From Nilaparvata lugens (Eukaryota > Arthropoda > Insecta > Hemiptera > Delphacidae): a DNA stretch of 64,000 nucleotides. Below the pieces are notes generated by a model. The model had not been told where the DNA came from. It did not search any database and saw nothing but the letters and a program-made list of their open reading frames with translations. Within the stretch, counting starts at the first letter, position 1. Every line of letters starts with the position of its first letter. The position numbers and the translations under genes are program-made. The stretch is from positions 62,141,086 through 62,205,085 of the forward strand of contig NC_052504.1 in assembly GCF_014356525.2 (NCBI RefSeq). The letters run 5' to 3'. Positions 34,710 through 47,985 of the stretch are shown piece after piece.

Positions 34710-36349
34710 GAGCTTATTTGTTGAACTGTAATGAATATGTTGAAAGCTTACAACGTTTGGTAATGATGCCAGAAAATGAACATATTAAGTACAGAGAGAG
34801 TGTTCGTTTGTAGAGAAGATAGAAAATGTATTCATCTTCCATTTGGAAATCACGAAATATGTTATGAAGCTCCATCAATGTCATACCATTGATACATACT
34901 GTATTCCAAACGATTGCTTTATCTCTTAGATGAGCATTTACTCAATATATCTGCAAACAGAATACTTACATGTGAGATTGAGAGTAGAATTAATTCACTA
35001 TGCATAATATGCAGTATGGATTATAATAGTATAAATACTGTGTACTGAAAAAAAACCGACGATTATGATGCACAATATAGGAAGAACTAAAGTTCTGTAT
35101 TGAATAATATGTTCCATGATGCTCAATGATTCACTTGCTTTACTTCATTGCTTCATAGTTGAAGGTCAAAATGATTCGATTGATAGTGATATTCATTGCT
35201 CTATTTTTTGACGTTTCAAAATCAACGTAAACGGTACACCAATGTTGAAAAAACAACAAAAGTATAACTTAGAACAGACTCACTTCGTGTTTGGAAAACT
35301 TTGTGATAATCTAAAAAAAGAAAAGGCTGCTAAAGTAAAATGCCAGAAGATCGGTGTAAATGGGTAGATATCATCAAGATCTGTGAAAAATAATTTGATT
35401 TGCAAAGGGAAACGCTTAGAAAAGTAAAACAATGATTAAATTTGACCCTCACCTCCAACCAAACTCTGTTTACTCACCAGCGATTTTGATTCACGTGTCA
35501 AAACTACTGTCTACTACCTCGGTTACATGACACTTGGTGGTGAGAAATGAACACGCGACGTTCATGAGCGTGAACAAACTGTATTACCTGAATTTCCCTT
35601 CACCAGAATAATACTGAACTACTCTCAAATTCTTCAGTCCGCTTGGCTTGATAAGATATTCATATTCAAGAACAAAAAAGAGATGAACGCGAAAATCAGT
35701 TATGCACGGAGGCTTCAATTATTCACGCACCTCTTCCATTGAAAAAAAAGAAACTTGTTTACAACAATTCTTCAAGAGATTCATTTAATATCCTTCTTAT
35801 TCCAGGATTTTTTTATAGCCTACACCTTTTCCAAACCTGATTCTCATAGAATTACTTTTAGGGTTGATTTGAATTAGTTTTTCCATCAACCAATTTCTTT
35901 CTGATGGTAACGCCCATTTCAGTTCCAGGCTTGAACATGGTTAATCAGAAGAATGATGATGGGAGATGAGTTCACAGCTTAGAGGATTCTGAAACACGTG
36001 ATACGTGACATTTACTTTTCAAACTCAAAAAATTTATTATTTTGAAAGAGTCATCTCTACAACTGATCACCCTTCCAATGTGAGAAATAGGTGCAAGATT
36101 CTCAACTTTCCTAATGAACTCAAGAAATTTCATACATCAATGGTTAAAAATTTCATACAACCTCATAAGTTACAAATGAATATACTCAATGAGTTTTCTC
36201 ACTTATGTATCACTCAGAACTCAGTATAAATTTTTGTATAAACTCTGATTAGTGCATAAACCTCTAGTCTTTATATCAGCAATACCCTACATGGCCTATC
36301 ACAGGGATCCGTCCGTCTGTCATAAATCGAGCTTCCATGAGTTGCAGTC
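34710..36349. other. No recognised feature
   Basis: AT-rich; a 74-codon frame at 36005-36229 has no motif. Confidence 0.6.
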
Positions 36350-36411
36350 GAACTTTCATTTTGTAGTCCATCCACAAGACGTTCTCATCTGGTATGAATA
36401 TATAAACATTC
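36350..36411 (+). repeat. 62-bp direct repeat, copy 1
   Basis: GAACTTTCATTTTGTAGTCC to AACATTC; differs from 39330-39391 at two positions. It abuts the GC-rich array. Confidence 0.9.
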
Positions 36412-36606
36412 GCGCTTCGCGCTCGGCAGGAGGCTTCGCCCCCTGCACCCCCAGTAGGTTGGGTTAGCAGCCTCCGCGCTTCGCGCTCCGGCTGGGAGGC
36501 GGATTTCGCTAGTCCAATCGCCTTTTATAATTGTGTAGGGATTAAATGCAGCCTCCGTGCTTCGCGCTCCAGCTGGAAGGCGGGCTTCGCCCGCCCAATC
36601 GCCTTT
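36411..36606 (+). repeat. GC-rich imperfect tandem array
   Basis: Three units begin CGCGCTTCGCGCTC or CGTGCTTCGCGCTCC at about 36411, 36475 and 36558, each followed by a GGCTGGGAGGC / GGCGGGCTTCGCC block and CCAATCGCCTTT. GC content is far above the surroundings. Internal inverted symmetry (GGCGGGCTTCGCCCGCC) could form strong hairpins. Confidence 0.85.
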
Positions 36607-38834
36607 CATGACTATAAACATTTGCACATGAGCGGCTACCTTTATTTACATGTGCATTGTGGTGTTGGTGGTTTTTGGTGACATGGTTATGATTTTTAAT
36701 TAACCTATCGTTTCAATGTTTCAATCATGGAGTTTACATCCTCCCAAGATTTGAAAAATAATATATTAGTGGAAAAAAGAACATTTCATTTTCAAAGGAT
36801 AAGCTTGTATATTGAAGTACAAATGTACTTCATGGTGGTTTACATGGTTTACATGGTGATGTAATGAAAAGTAAGTCCAAGTGACATCCACCAAAACAGA
36901 GGTAAGTTTAAGAAAAGAGCTGTGTGAAGAGCCTTCAAACGGATCATCATAGACCTAGGCTACCTATTACATAAACTCCCTAATTTGTTTTTTTTTCTGG
37001 TCGAGGGGGAGGGGGGCTTGAAGGGGATGTCTGTACCAGAAACTCCTAAATATATTCACCCAAATTTTTCATCAGCTGCTCTATTATAATTATGCTCTAT
37101 TCAGATAAGCAACACCATACATCCGCATATATATATATAGCTTATATATATATTATTGTCACGCTATCCTTCTTTTTAAGGAAATAAAATTGAAAAATGA
37201 ATTATGGAAAAATCAAATTATAGAAAATACAAATATTTCTATCATGAGAAGTTTTTGTAAACCAATACAAGACCTAGCTAATGTAACTACTGCTATTATC
37301 TCACCTTATGTTTATAATGTTTCACTATATATATTATCTTGTATGTCATTTATATATAATAATGAATTTATTGTGCACTCTTTTCCATATAAAATTATTG
37401 TTATGAATAGGAATTATTAGAAAACTAACCTCATTTAGTCAACATGTTTTTAAAATATGTCAAAGGAGCACAGACTCATAAAATTATTTACCTGTCAATA
37501 AGACGAGAAGAATGTTCTTTATTTTTCATATTTGAATTTATAAAATATCTTGAAGATGTTGAACTAGAAAATATTGGAAGATAACATGCAATAAATTAAA
37601 GTTGTGTTTACTCACCGGTATATAGTAGTTGAATTGTGGTTATAAGCAGACAATCACCTGTCAAGCGCTTATCTTTGTACCGTTATTATCAAAATTAGCC
37701 TCCCTTGCTATTGCTTTATTTTCTTTCGTAGAATTAAAATTTATTTAATGTAATTATTTTTTATTTCCTCGCACTTCACATCACTGTATCACATGGCTTG
37801 TGCCAATGTTATCGTAGGTCAGTGATTCTTGTAATCACCACATGAATGTGATGTTTGATAAGGGAGAAGCTAGCTTCATACGGTATGTTTTAGTGATAAG
37901 AGGTTCGACTTTTGTTTGTATTAAAAAATATCCCTGTTTCAAATTTATGTAAATTACTGATTCTGAAATACTGCATCTGGGAACTACTTTCTTTATTTGC
38001 AAACGTCATTGTGACGAAAGCCATTTTTAATTAAATCAACCAATCAGAAGCCCGGATTTATTCATTCAAGGGTGTATGAACTAAAGTATTTTGAAGAATA
38101 ACCACTTTCCAGATGATCATCTAACGGTAAACAACCATGGTTGAATGTTCCCGGTTTAATTGTTTCAAATGTTAAAGTAAATGTCCCAAATAACTGTAAA
38201 CCAGCACAAAGTACCGTCTCTTATATATATTTGATTAATTACGGAGTGAAGTGGAATATAAAAAATTAAAACGTCACCGATCTTAGCCGCCGACACCCTA
38301 CCTGTGCCACACCGTGAGCGATCCATATCCGAGGTCCACTCAATTTTCATCTGAAGGCATCGAGTGAAAAATTCTATTTCATCATTTTGTATTGGGCTCA
38401 ATGCACAGTGCAGTGCATCGATAAAATATGACAAAGCGCTAACGACGAATTATTTGAAACTGAGGGTCTCCGACAATACATGAAATTTGTATTAATTGTA
38501 ATTGTAAGTCGAGCAAAGGCATCCCTGAACTATATTCTTGGCTGTGTCAGCCGGAAGTGTTGAGCTTATTGATATATTATTCGCAAACGCCATGTTACAC
38601 CATATTCCATCATTTGTGATTGGATATTATCTTTATATTTCTATTGAGTTCTATGAAGACGGTGTAATCGAGTCGAAAGGAGAGAATAACCACCTCCCAG
38701 ACCGATTACTCCGGACTCATTCCACTCTTTCTTTGTATTGGCCTTCCTGCTCCCGGGCGGAGGTGAACCTCAAACAACGTGGAGATCATTACAAGAGGTA
38801 ACCCCCCAGGAAGCCCATTACAATTATGCACTAA
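36607..38834. other. No recognised feature
   Basis: AT-rich, with a short (TA)n stretch near 37120-37155 and a GAGGGGGAGGGGGG run near 37004. Frames at 37190-37420, 38165-38434 and 38538-38801 lack motifs. Confidence 0.55.
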
Positions 38835-38924
38835 GCTTACCTTGTCTAAATACAGCATTTTAATGTGTGTATGGATACATGTGTATATATAGGTATTACA
38901 ATGCTGTATTTAGACAAGGTAAGC
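38835..38924. repeat. Perfect 25-bp inverted repeat with 40-base loop
   Basis: 38835-38859 pairs exactly with 38900-38924 (core CCTTGTCTAAATACAGC). The loop is TG/TA-rich. It could be a small MITE or a hairpin RNA locus. Confidence 0.9.
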
Positions 38925-39329
38925 TCCAGTAATGAATGCAGTGACAAACGAAGTTTGTTGGCGCATGCGCAAACGAGGTCATAACTTTACCGGAAAGCGA
39001 AATGGATATACGGTTACCGAAACTGTAGCCACAGCGAAAAATCAACAGTGTGAAGCCAGCCTTTGGTACACTGCCAAAGATATCTCACACACACAGACAG
39101 ACATGCACACACAGTTTTCTATGGAAACTCAATTTCCCGAGTCGCCATTTGAATTTGGTTGAAATTTAGCTTTGGCAATACACTTGGCAAGCTGAACAAA
39201 AAAAGCTTGTAATAAATTTTTTATGGGTACAAATTTAAATGTGTCCAAATATTCGGGGGAGCACAGGGGTGCCGGGGGGGCATAATTTGGATGGTCTGTA
39301 ATGAATTTTGGATGGATGGTCTTCAAAAT
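38925..39329. other. No recognised feature
   Basis: Contains a short CA-rich run near 39088 and GGGGGGG near 39272. The 76-codon plus frame at 38932-39162 is unsupported. Confidence 0.5.
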
Positions 39330-39391
39330 GAACTTTCATTTTGTAGTCCATCCACAAGACGTTCTCATCTGTTATGAATATATGAACATTC
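39330..39391 (+). repeat. 62-bp direct repeat, copy 2
   Basis: Pairs with 36350-36411. The sequences differ immediately after AACATTC, where copy 1 enters the GC-rich array. Confidence 0.9.
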
Positions 39392-42300
39392 AGACATTTT
39401 TAAAAGATTATCAACCAACTATTCCTTCATCTTTGTTAGGAAAATTTTAATAAACCTTCTTATGTATGATTATTTATTGTTTTTTGAAAAATATTTTGAC
39501 ATAATATTCAGTTGCTGATACACTATGTGAACTTTGAATTTATTGAAAAGATGGGAGAGAGTTTCAATTTCTTTATTGAGGCAGTGAAGAAAATACTCTC
39601 AAGAAATCTCCCCTATTCGATATTTCTCAAGTTTTTCTCCCTTCTCTTTACAGAACTGATTATTTCACAAATTCCAAGGCTCAAACTAAAGGCTCTTCGA
39701 TGTTCAAAGAGCTTTTCATGTGGAAAATAAATTAATTATTGACGCGATGCTCTCTCGAGTTCTCTATTCAGTTGCAGATGACAACGTGGAATGTGAAAAG
39801 CAATGCTACACTGATCCAGTAACTTTGAACATACGTCAAATGATCAAAGATTAGGCCATGCGGGAAGGGAAGGTGGCTAAGGCACGGTTGTGTTCGAACG
39901 ACCAGAGAAACAAAATAAATTAATGGAAACCGTGAGATCCAGCAATATTTTATTACGAACAAAAAAAGGGAGAGACTCTCGGATGAATTAATCCTTGCCA
40001 TTTGGAATACAATACTCACAAAGCATGTGAAAAACACATTAAATTAATTCAATCTGGTCGCTAACGCTCGACTTGTGCTGTTCTGCTGCTCTGGCTCTGC
40101 TTGTGACGCTCGACATGAATAGAAATTCTCGTTCAATTAAACTTCTAGTTCCGACAGTGTCGGTATTCAACAGTTGAACACGCTATTATTTGTAGAATTT
40201 TGTCACATATACAGCAAACACTCATAACCAATCAACAAAATCCCTACTGAAAGCTGATATGTCATGAGGAAAACATTCACACTCTGAGAATAAAAACGAA
40301 ACATTATTGTATAGGAAACTCACTGTTTGTCATGAAACTCCCATAATAGGAATCATCCTTGAAAAAATATATCCTGGCACTTTTTTATAATACTCAGAAT
40401 ATTACATTCCCTGATACAATAAGGAGAATCGCTTGAATTATTTGAATTTATTTTACCGAAGATTTAATTGATTGAGCTTTGATTGATTGAATACATTCTG
40501 AACTATTTGAATTACGGCATAAAATGATTATTACAGAATAAATAAAATGTATTCAATTTTATAGAACAGTGTTTGTGCATTTCGTGCAGCTATCCGTCAA
40601 CAATCCTTCTATGATTAGAAGATGAATTTATTGTCAATACTCCACAAACTTGACATTTTTAGTATATTTTTACACGTTGACGGAATAAATTGAATATTGT
40701 ACGCTAAGGGACAATGTATAGAGCTTTAACTCTCCTCAGATAAATATTTTTTTAGCAGGTAAAATCCAAATTATGCAAATTCAATTTGGTTCATTCATGC
40801 TTTCAAGTCAACATACGTTTTGCTTTTGAGTAAAGGGATAAGGTGGAATGTTACGAATTCAGTATAATTTATTCATTTATTTGCGAAAATATATCCAATG
40901 TTATTTACTATTGGAAGTATTAGAGCAGAAATATTGTTAGAGGAAAAATATAAGATTTTTGGAGAATTTGCTCAGCAGTTCCGGTTAATGTGCAGTGTGC
41001 AGTTGCCCTGGCACCGGAATCAGAAGCAGTGGAGAAGAAATTCGGAGCATATGAGGCGTGATGATACAGAGAGCGAAAAGTTAGCTATAGCCAAAGTTCT
41101 GTGTAACGCCTGAAAGTTCAAAGTGAAGGCAGAAAAGCCCAAACTTCAGCAACTGGGTGTAGCCAAAGTACGCCATTCGCCCTCTCAGCTCTCCTGCAAG
41201 TACTGTAATTAACTGAGGTGTTTCATGAGCGTAATTGGCAGGAAAAATCAATGAGCATCGCATTTTAACTCAAGCCTGGATAACTATCGGAAATCATCTA
41301 ATATTGTCACAAGTCGACTCTGTTCAAACAACTCAGACCACGCGCAGTCCATGCGTTTGTAAAAAATGACAGCGGCGAACTTTAATCTCTAGTTTCCGTG
41401 CACTGCAGCAATTCATCCACTAATATCTAGAACGTTCCAATTTTCTTTCCCACTTCACTCCATAAACTCACATCACAAATACACAGACCCCTCTCTTCTC
41501 ATGCCCGGTACAGACGAATAGAGAATTGATAACAAACAGTTGAATACGGTATCGATTTGGTGACCTTCACCACTTGTTGGTTTGTGATCAAGAATGCTAT
41601 TTTTGTGTAGATTATTATCGTTCGACCCCCGTTACCAACGAAGAAGTTCACTTAATTACTAAATTTAATAGTCGAACGGTTATTTATGAGATTACACGAT
41701 TTTATATGTTCTTTAATCATGTTCCATCATAGATTACCATATTATTTCTTATTTGACATCTTGAGCTAAAACAGATTATCCTGTTTCAATGCTATTTTCG
41801 TTGGTCCGTATGTTTTTTTCATTCACATGTAGCTTCAAAATGAATTACAGTATTGATGGTTATTTTAGAGCAGTATGAATAAATTATAGGAAGAATAAAA
41901 CTATCAGCAACATTCATAGCAGTAGGTCCAAGCTTAAGCCATAGAAATGTTTTTGTGATAGGTTTTATACTACACTCTGTATGTTGGGATTGAATCATTG
42001 CCAAACTTCCATTTGAATTATCCATAAAACATGACTAGACTTCCTCTTTCAAACTTGGTACACAGGCTCAGCTGAGGTGAAAAAATGTTGTGTTGGAAGT
42101 TAATTTCCACCTAAAGTTAAGACGCCAGGTTATTGGAATTCCATAGAATAATAATTCTTACTGAGTAATTCTACATTAAATCAGAACTCTTTCATGAAAC
42201 TTATAAATACCCAACGCAATAGAAGAGGAGCTTATTTCTATTCCTGCAGAGATCATGTGAATTGAGTATGAAGTAGGTACTTTATTATTATAAAACACAT

Positions 42301-44464
42301 CATCAACGATCACTTTTATATATTATGCATTTTGTTCTGAACTGTACAGTAGGTGATGCGGAGGTTGCAATGGTTGCAAAGGAAAGTGAGTCGTCATCCT
42401 TTAGGGCAATGTTTGATATACATGTTTGACATATTTGTTCAAAACAAAGACATATATTATTTTTAATATCATTCATGCTTCTAATTATTCCATGATAACA
42501 GACATAAATGAACATTGGATGTCTATGTTTATTCGAATCAAATGCTTATTGAGAAACGAATCAAATACAGAAATATGAATAAATAACAAAACATCAACAA
42601 TAATTTATAAAAAATTCAATAAACTAGATGAATTTAATCGGTCGTTTTCAATGGCATAAAATATAACATAATGACTTCATGATTTCATAGACTACAGGTC
42701 CATCTAAAGCCAACTAGAAGAGGATGAAAGAGTAGGAAGTGGTAAGAGCGACGTGCTGATGAGCCAAGTTTGAATGAGCCGTCTTTGATGACCTGCAACA
42801 ACTCTAATCTGTGTGATGGTCGGGAGGGGGGTACAGTTCCCCGGGGACGTGACCAGTATACCCGGCGCACTACTAGAGACAAATCGCCCCGGCGACAGTA
42901 CTAATAAATACAGAGAGGAATCTTCAGCTTGCTCTCGTTATTCGACAAGTTATTTTTTTGAATTTTTCATCTCGTCTGTTGCGACTCCCTGAGGATGGAG
43001 GCCGGGGGCCGGATAAGCTGACAAAACGAGCAGCCCGAAGACTACTTGAGACTTTTGCAATCCATAAACGCTGACTCCGGACCGGCCATTCCAGATGACA
43101 TTTCGAGGCCGTGCTTTACTATGTGGGGCATAAACATGACCAATACGCTCCAACAAATTGCACCAAACTCACATCCACTTTTCCTCACCACCACTTCTTC
43201 CATCTGTGAGCTCATTTTTCATAAGGCTTATTTCCCCGGATATGACATATAATGCCTTCCAAAGCTGGTAATTCCATATCTTTACAACATTGTTTAATGC
43301 TTTGTTTAGACAAAAAACACATAAGTTACCAAATTTCATTCCCAGCCATGAAATTTATTTAAGTTGAGGCTTCTTAGTGGAACTCAGCTCAGTTCTTCTC
43401 GTTCATGAGCGTTTATTCAAGGTTAAAATAAATATTTGTCTAAAGACTTGTTGGTTTTTTCCTTTCTTGTAAGATGATTTAGAATGCTGCTCCTCCTATG
43501 AAGGATTTATGCTGCTCCTCGACAAAGCTACATTTTTATAAAGTAGCAAATACAAGTGAAGTGATTTCACATTATATCAGTATATTATAATTCAATATAC
43601 AGTATCATCATTATTCAATAACTGTTGAATACAAGAAGTTGCAACTATTCTGCTTCATCTGATGGAAATCTGATAAGATTAAGAAGTATAATGATTGCAA
43701 TGAATTCAATCTCATTATAATAACGAAGAATTAAAAAAAGAGATGGGATAAAATCAAAGGTATAATAAAAGGTGGAATAAGAGTAAAAGGAAATGGTAAA
43801 GAAATCTCCCGATTTTCAAACAGAGTACCTCAAACAGCATTGTGTAAGAAAGGCGGATTGATTCTTTGATCAGTTCAAGAATTTCTAGGTAAATTTAAAA
43901 ATTCACTGAGATAATTGAACCAATAAGAAGCTCCGAATGTTCACGAATGAGAAATAATCACATTATTTTCAGGTGAATAAAAACTCAAAGTTTGGGAAAG
44001 TGGATTCCTTGAGTGAAGGCCCACTAGTGAGTCGTTGATTCATCATATTCATGTGGCGGAAAATCGCTACGACAATATTATTGGATAAGCTATTCGTAAC
44101 AACTGCAGCCCTTGGAATCTGCGGCTGTTAAACTTAGTTGCGAACAGCCTTAAACTTTGTTGTCAATATGTATGGAGTAGTACCGAGTTGCAATAAATTT
44201 CCATAACGGAAACACAGCTTAGCAGAAACGAAGACGAGTTGCAAATTTGTAACTTTGTAGATTGTTTAATGATTTGAAGTCACAAACGAGGTTTGGAGTG
44301 AGCAAATGAATCATTCGCGTCTAGACGATAATCAAGGGGGAAGTAGAATTAATTGAGTAATCAAAATATTATAATCATTCAATAAAGTTAACAATGAACA
44401 GTTCATCTCTCCGTTATCAACGCTATCAATAATCCGTCAATATAGGAAACGCTCAATGGTCATA
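39392..44464. other. No supported gene
   Basis: AT-rich for most of its length. 42690-43110 is GC-richer, with frames of 65-70 codons on both strands but no domains. It could be an exon or promoter region. I see no tRNA, rRNA or shared repeat. Confidence 0.5.
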
Positions 44465-44523
44465 GGTTTTTCTGGCGAAGGATCATTTTTGTTCTACGCC
44501 GATGATCCTTCGCCAGAAAAACC
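44465..44523. repeat. Perfect 22-bp hairpin
   Basis: Arm 44465-44486 (GGTTTTTCTGGCGAAGGATC...) pairs exactly with 44502-44523 across a 15-base loop. It lies directly at the outer end of the motif array that follows. Confidence 0.92.
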
Positions 44524-44850
44524 GGTGGCATGCCAATTGACAGAATCCCAAACGACCGAAACGCTATATTTTCCCAAACGGCCGAAAACTACTTTTTTCC
44601 CAAATGGCAGAATTAATGAAATATTGAAACTGGAACTTTCTCATTCAGCCGAATCCCAAATGACAGAAAACTTTTAAGAATTTTCCCAATTGACAGAAAA
44701 CGTGTTTTGTCCCAAACGACAGAAAGTGTTGAGAGTCTCAAAGGACCGAAAGTGGTGAGAGTCCCAAATGACCGAAAGTGATCAGTTTCCCAAACGACCG
44801 AAAACTCCTCTAGTTTGTCGCAAACGGTAGAAAGTACAGTAGAAGTGCCA
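44524..44850 (+). repeat. Array of about 16-bp CCCAAAYGACMGAAA motifs, copy 1
   Basis: Eleven degenerate motifs, all in the same orientation, start near 44531, 44548, 44574, 44599, 44654, 44685, 44711, 44738, 44763, 44790 and 44820. Spacing is irregular, 17 to 55 bases. The first four form a block separated from the other seven by ATTAATGAAATATTGAAACTGGAAC. The same parts occur at 52060-52380 with the four-motif block moved to the far side and inverted. Confidence 0.85.
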
Positions 44851-44998
44851 CTTCTCTACTCTTTTTCTTATACTCTCTTATCCTCTCATCCCTTATTTTT
44901 TTTCTTCTGTTCTCTTCTTTCCACTCTATTCTTTTTCTCCTATTCTATTTTCTTTTCTCTTCTTCTCTGATTTTGCTTCTACTTCTCCATATTCCTGT
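44851..44998 (+). repeat. Polypyrimidine tract
   Basis: About 140 bases, almost all C and T, ending CCTGTAG. Follows the motif array directly. Confidence 0.85.
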
Positions 44999-45410
44999 AG
45001 AAATAAAAGGAAATTCAATGGGTAGGAACTTTCGTTCCTCTTCTTGAAATCTATTGGAGTAGTAGTTCTGTGAACAGTAGACCTCGTGCAGTTATAAACC
45101 ACAGTCTCTTATGATACTGTCCATCAGAGTGAATTCTGTCCTGTCCTATCGTTTCGGCGAGATATCAGTGTATATATATGTGTATTTTCTCCAGTGTCGA
45201 GAGAAAATACTATGCTACTTCAAGTTATCAATTGCATGCCTCACTACATGCAATTAATAGTCCACACAACAGCTGTTTTTTCACCAAGTTACATTGAGAT
45301 ATTGAATTGCAAGCGTCATTGCATACAACAGTTATAATCCACTCGACACCTGATTTATGATGAACAATATTCTATAGTCTGATTTTTACTATAATATTGG
45401 CGTATGAAGG
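44999..45410. other. No recognised feature
   Basis: AT-rich; nothing seen beyond a short TATATATGTGTAT stretch. Confidence 0.5.
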
Positions 45411-45545
45411 AGGCTTCTTTTCCTTCTATATTACCCTCGAAAAGCAAAATTTCCAAAAACCTTGTATATACGTCGACGCGCAATTTAAAAAAGAACACAC
45501 CTGTCAAATTTCATGGAAATCTATTACCACGTTTGATGATTAATT
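45411..45545 (-). repeat. Inverted relative of the 2322-3007 repeat
   Basis: CTTGTATATACGTCGACGCGC, CCTGTCAAATTTCATG and neighbouring blocks match 2392-2520 in reverse complement. The rest of the element is absent. Confidence 0.65.
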
Positions 45546-45818
45546 GATGATCAAATTGATTAGTTGATCAATTGATGATTAAATTATTATTGTTGAGCTT
45601 TACTAACTCTTTATGTTTTCAATTGTTTCTTCTTTCTTTGTATACCGTATACATAATTTTTCATACCCCTTTTATATACCCCTTCACTAACTTACCAGCA
45701 TCTAACTCAAATATCGTTCTCTTCTAATCTTATTAGTTATACTGAATCGTTGTGAATATTTAATGAAGTGCGATATTATCCTCTCTTATTTTTATTTTTA
45801 ATTGTAAAGTTATCTCTA

Positions 45819-45877
45819 TATCTATAAAAGGCTATAAGCAAGATAAGCTATCTATAAAGGCTATAAGCAAGATAAGC
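45819..45877 (+). repeat. Tandem duplication, about 30-bp unit
   Basis: Two units of TATCTATAAAAGGCTATAAG plus CAAGATAAGC, the second one A shorter. Confidence 0.9.
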
Positions 45878-45884
45878 CCCGACA

Positions 45885-46230
45885 GACTGAAATCACACCA
45901 CAGCCCAAACTACTGAGCCTAAAACCTTGAAATTTTGCACAATTGTTTATGGTAGCCTCAAAACATCCACTAAGAAAGGATTTCCAGAAATTTGCACCCC
46001 TGAGGGAGCTGGGGCCCCCCAAAAAGTTTGTACTTTTCAACCGCTCATCCCACAGCAAAGTCATGAGGAACTTTTTTGTTCAGCTACAAAATAGTTATTT
46101 GTGCAACTAGTGCGCAAAGTGCCACTTTGCTGCACCGAAAGAATCGTTTACGAATCATTAGAGCTGATGGTTTCTTGAGTGCAGCAAAGAAACTTTGCGC
46201 ACGTATTGCACATTAAATTTTTCCTACAGT
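45885..46230 (+). repeat. Dispersed repeat with internal inverted repeat, copy 1
   Basis: The first 100 bases (AAATCACACCACAGCCCAAA, TTTTGCACAA) match 47893-47985 in the same orientation. 46095-46130 is an imperfect inverted match to about 46171-46206 (GTGCGCAAAGT ... ACTTTGCGCAC), and TTTTTCCTACAGTTAC near 46215 is the reverse complement of a block near 47800. Confidence 0.6.
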
Positions 46231-47620
46231 TACCATAGAATGTGAAAAGTCAGTAATAGACGGTAAACATGTCCTATACCAAATAAAATGTTTGTTTGTG
46301 TAAATCTTTAGTATTTTTAATGCTGATAATAAATATTTCAACCATTCCACAACAGAATTGTTCCAAATTCAGTCTATATGATAATATAATGAATATTATA
46401 AAGTTATATGAGATTCAATTATAATAATACTTCATCTACAAGAGGTCATCAGCAAGTGTAGAAAAGGCCATATCACTTGTCTGGATATGTTTTTGTGCCA
46501 TCAATGAGCCTCACAAACGGTATACTTCACCCGTGACTAACAGTTTAATATTCTCCTATCCGAAAACACAAAAGTTATTCAGCAAAACTTTGCTTATACT
46601 TATACGGTGCCCATTAATTTGTTTTATTGATTAATTTGTCTATGTGATCAAAGCTGTAAGCTTATGTTTTAATTTTTCTATTAATGTAAATAAATAAATA
46701 AGCTAATATGCCAAGGACTGATTAAGAATTAGGCTAGTGATCAATCAGCCCTCAGGACAGACTTAAGTCTAACCTGACCATTCTATGAAATTTTCATGTG
46801 TACTATTTATTCCAGTTCCAAAAATCCTCAAGTTTGAGTCTGAATGATATAATTATACTCTATATTAGTGTAAAAATATAGTTTCAGCTTGTTTTTTTTG
46901 TAAATACATGAGTAAACTTGTCAATAATTAGGCCTTTCTGCTTTTCTGGCCAAGCGCTCAGTAGCCTACCGCATGAAACGTAGGTATATGCCCAAGTAAG
47001 GTTATACTGCATTCTTTAAAACGTGATTAAATTATATTATATAGACAGTATATTTACCTGAAATGCTGAACTTCAATCATTCAAGTCACTGTTGAGTAAA
47101 CAGGATATTATTGTAAATCCAGTGTTTTTGATTACGGTATTCAATGACATCTATTCTGTATTCTGTTTCTTATTTATCAACGGCATTCATTGAAGTTGTT
47201 CTACGAAAATGTGAGTAGAGATTTTACGGGGAGTTACTGAATAACTTTTTTTGAAGTGTAAATATTTATGTTTCAAACCTAATGGATACATTATTGTTTT
47301 GAAAATATAACAATCACAGCTTTAGTATCACTAACACGAGTAACCTAACCACAAAAGTAAATAAAGATATAAAAATACTTGATTCCTTGATCATAAAAAT
47401 GGTTGATAAATGTTTCCAATGTATTCCAGTTAAAAACATAGGCATCTCACACATGAAAAATCGTTCATGATAACTTGAATAGAAATAAAATACTGATATT
47501 GAATACTATCAAAACTTCTTGTTTATTTACTGTTTATTATCCAATATCTAACGGTAATAATCAGCTGTTTTACAAAAATTTCCAGCCATCAACATATTCA
47601 GGTTTACCAACATTTCTTTT
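46231..47620. other. No recognised feature
   Basis: AT-rich; no supported gene, no repeat recognised. Confidence 0.6.
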
Positions 47621-47985
47621 ACTTTGCCGCACTCTACCGTCATAAAGGGTGTTAACTATTTTGTGTTGTTATGTTGCAAATTTGGAGTGCGGCAAAGTAT
47701 TTTGCCGCACTCAAATCTACATTCCCGCACTGGGTGTGGGAATAAGGTATTTTGCATACTATAATTGATGCGGGAATGAGCACTTTTTCGGGTACCTAAC
47801 TGTAGGAAAAATAATTAGATCTATGCAGAAAAATTCCAATCAGGAGCACAGGGGGGTTCAGGAAAGGGCTTTTTTCAAAATAAATTATGTAAAATCACAC
47901 TACAGCTAAAACTGATTGGCCTACAGACTTAAAACTTTGCACAAATATTCTTCAAACATGCTAGATGCGCACCAATAACGGATTT
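47621..47985 (+). repeat. Dispersed repeat with hairpins, copy 2
   Basis: ACTTTGCCGCACTC at 47621-47634 recurs inverted at 47685-47698. 47681-47696 then pairs with 47701-47715 across a 4-base loop, with one bulged G. Followed by TAACTGTAGGAAAAATAAT and, from 47893, the block shared with 45885-45990. Confidence 0.65.

Noticed and set aside
39855..39900. Possible tRNA: GGTGGCTAAGGC then GTTCGAAC
   Set aside because: The two boxes are only about 25 bases apart and no cloverleaf can be drawn.
42755..42800. CTGATGAG resembling a hammerhead ribozyme core
   Set aside because: The required GAAA segment and closing stems are absent; the same applies to CTGATGA near 8754.
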